From contig QFQW01000132.1 of the NCBI GenBank assembly GCA_003248755.1, positions 1 through 5,988 of the forward strand: a stretch of 5,988 nucleotides of DNA, given 5' to 3'. The notes under the pieces are model-generated. The model worked only from the letters and a program-made list of their open reading frames with translations, had not been told where the DNA came from and searched no databases. This document shows positions 5,535 through 5,988 of this stretch, one piece after another. The position numbers and the translations under genes are program-made. The DNA is from Chryseobacterium sp. Lineage in GTDB: Bacteria > Bacteroidota > Bacteroidia > Flavobacteriales > Weeksellaceae. The number at the start of each line of letters is the position of its first letter. The stretch's first letter is position 1.

Positions 5535-5757
5535 TTTTTAATTGGTTATTTTAAAATATTCATTCCTTAAAACAGTTTTTGATTAATTTTTTTTTTCAAT
5601 AGTAATTTTGTGTAAATTTTTAATTATTTTTTTTTAAACAATAGTTTGAAAAAGGATTTTTTTGAAAAATTTTAATTAATAATTAAATATTTTAATAAAT
5701 TTATATTTCAATGAAATTAACAAATAAATAAATCATTGATAATTATTTTGTTTTTAA
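5535..5757. other. very AT-rich non-coding stretch after folP
   Basis: No gene can be supported between folP and the next start at 5812. From 5581 to 5760 only 17 of 180 bases are G or C. Long T runs occur at 5587-5596 and 5627-5635, each followed by CAATAGT (5597-5603 directly, and 5639-5645 after AAA), a pair 42 bp apart. No convincing intrinsic terminator hairpin for folP is visible, although the T runs could help termination. No tRNA or recognisable RNA structure is seen. Confidence 0.6.
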
Positions 5758-5790
5758 TTTGGAAAATTCAAATTAATTTAACTAAATTTG
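5758..5790 (+). promoter_or_regulatory. promoter of the secreted adhesin-like gene
   Basis: TTTG (5758-5761) and TAAATTTG (5783-5790, exact TAnnTTTG) are spaced by 21 nt, and the -7 box ends 21 bp before the ATG at 5812. The leader that follows is A-rich, as is usual for strongly translated Bacteroidota genes that lack a Shine-Dalgarno. Confidence 0.65.
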
Positions 5791-5811
5791 AGAGAATTAA
5801 AAAAATAATTT

Positions 5812-5988
5812 ATGAAACAACATTTACTTAATTTAGCTTTATTAGCTTTACCAGTATTAGGATTCAGTCAAACTTTTCAAGAAAATTTTGATGGAAACGG
5901 ACCAGGAATAGCAGCCTGGACAATCATTGACGTTGATGGTCGTACACCAGCTGATGCTGTTGCGGCGCAAGGATTTACAGGAGCCTGG
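5812..5988 (+). CDS. secreted protein with choice-of-anchor J-like N-terminus, probable type IX secretion substrate (3' end outside window)
   Basis: An open frame of 59 codons runs from ATG to the window edge without a stop. It starts with a clear signal peptide (MKQH, hydrophobic LLNLALLALPVLGFS, likely cleavage after Ser19 before QT). The mature start, TFQENFDG.GPG...WTIIDVDGRTPA (21-47 region), matches the opening of cleaved-adhesin/choice-of-anchor J domains, where an ENFDG strand is followed by WTIID-DG. Such proteins in flavobacteria usually carry a C-terminal T9SS sorting domain and end up at the cell surface or outside, but that end is not in view. The ATG is supported by the promoter at 5758-5790. 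The extreme base composition just upstream contrasts with the ordinary composition of the gene. Confidence 0.82.
   Translation, partial: MKQHLLNLALLALPVLGFSQTFQENFDGNGPGIAAWTIIDVDGRTPADAVAAQGFTGAW

Noticed and set aside
5671..5687. Perfect AT-only inverted repeat (TTTAATT / AATTAAA, 3-nt loop)
   Set aside because: Such repeats arise by chance in sequence of about 9% G+C, and an all-AT 7-bp stem is too weak to be a terminator.
1..5988. CRISPR array, insertion sequence, prophage or defence-system genes
   Set aside because: No regularly spaced repeats, transposase or integrase motifs, terminal inverted repeats with target duplications, or known defence domains were seen.

Overview
The window reads as chromosomal DNA of a low-GC Bacteroidota, most likely a flavobacterium of the Chryseobacterium type. 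Four things point there: promoter boxes of the TTTG / TAnnTTTG kind instead of -35/-10 boxes, the absence of clear Shine-Dalgarno sequences, the gene set (a DUF1599 protein, a MauE/DoxX membrane protein of the BT_3928 type, tpiA, DUF2891, folP), and a last gene that looks like the start of a type IX-secreted adhesin. The genus is an inference from protein flavour, not from a database search.

Left part (1-723, all genes on the minus strand): the 5' part of a CAT-anticodon tRNA runs off the window edge and has an almost ideal promoter in front of it. Next comes a methylmalonyl-CoA epimerase gene. Between it and the next operon lies a 207-bp gap that holds a long, pseudo-symmetric hairpin element of unknown role (about 561-662) and a strong intrinsic terminator (667-707).

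Middle part (724-3483, minus strand): four tightly packed genes are transcribed from about 3495 down to the terminator: a two-repeat DUF1599 protein, a five-helix MauE/DoxX-like membrane protein with a thioredoxin-like tail that lacks CXXC, a small TerB-like protein, and triosephosphate isomerase. Gaps are 19, 8 and 6 bp, so this looks like one operon. Only tpiA has a well-understood function.

Right part (3582-5988, plus strand): a 98-bp divergent intergenic region carries promoter-like boxes for both directions. It is followed by an exported DUF2891 protein and by dihydropteroate synthase (folP), which has a shortened C-terminus. After folP comes a 277-bp non-coding stretch whose core is only about 9% G+C. 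It ends in a good promoter and the first 59 codons of a secreted protein with an apparent choice-of-anchor J domain, cut by the window end.

Functionally the window mixes central metabolism (glycolysis, methylmalonyl-CoA, folate) with envelope proteins. No IS element, CRISPR array, prophage gene or rRNA is visible. The items most worth follow-up are the hairpin element at 561-662 and the uncharacterised members of the tpiA operon.
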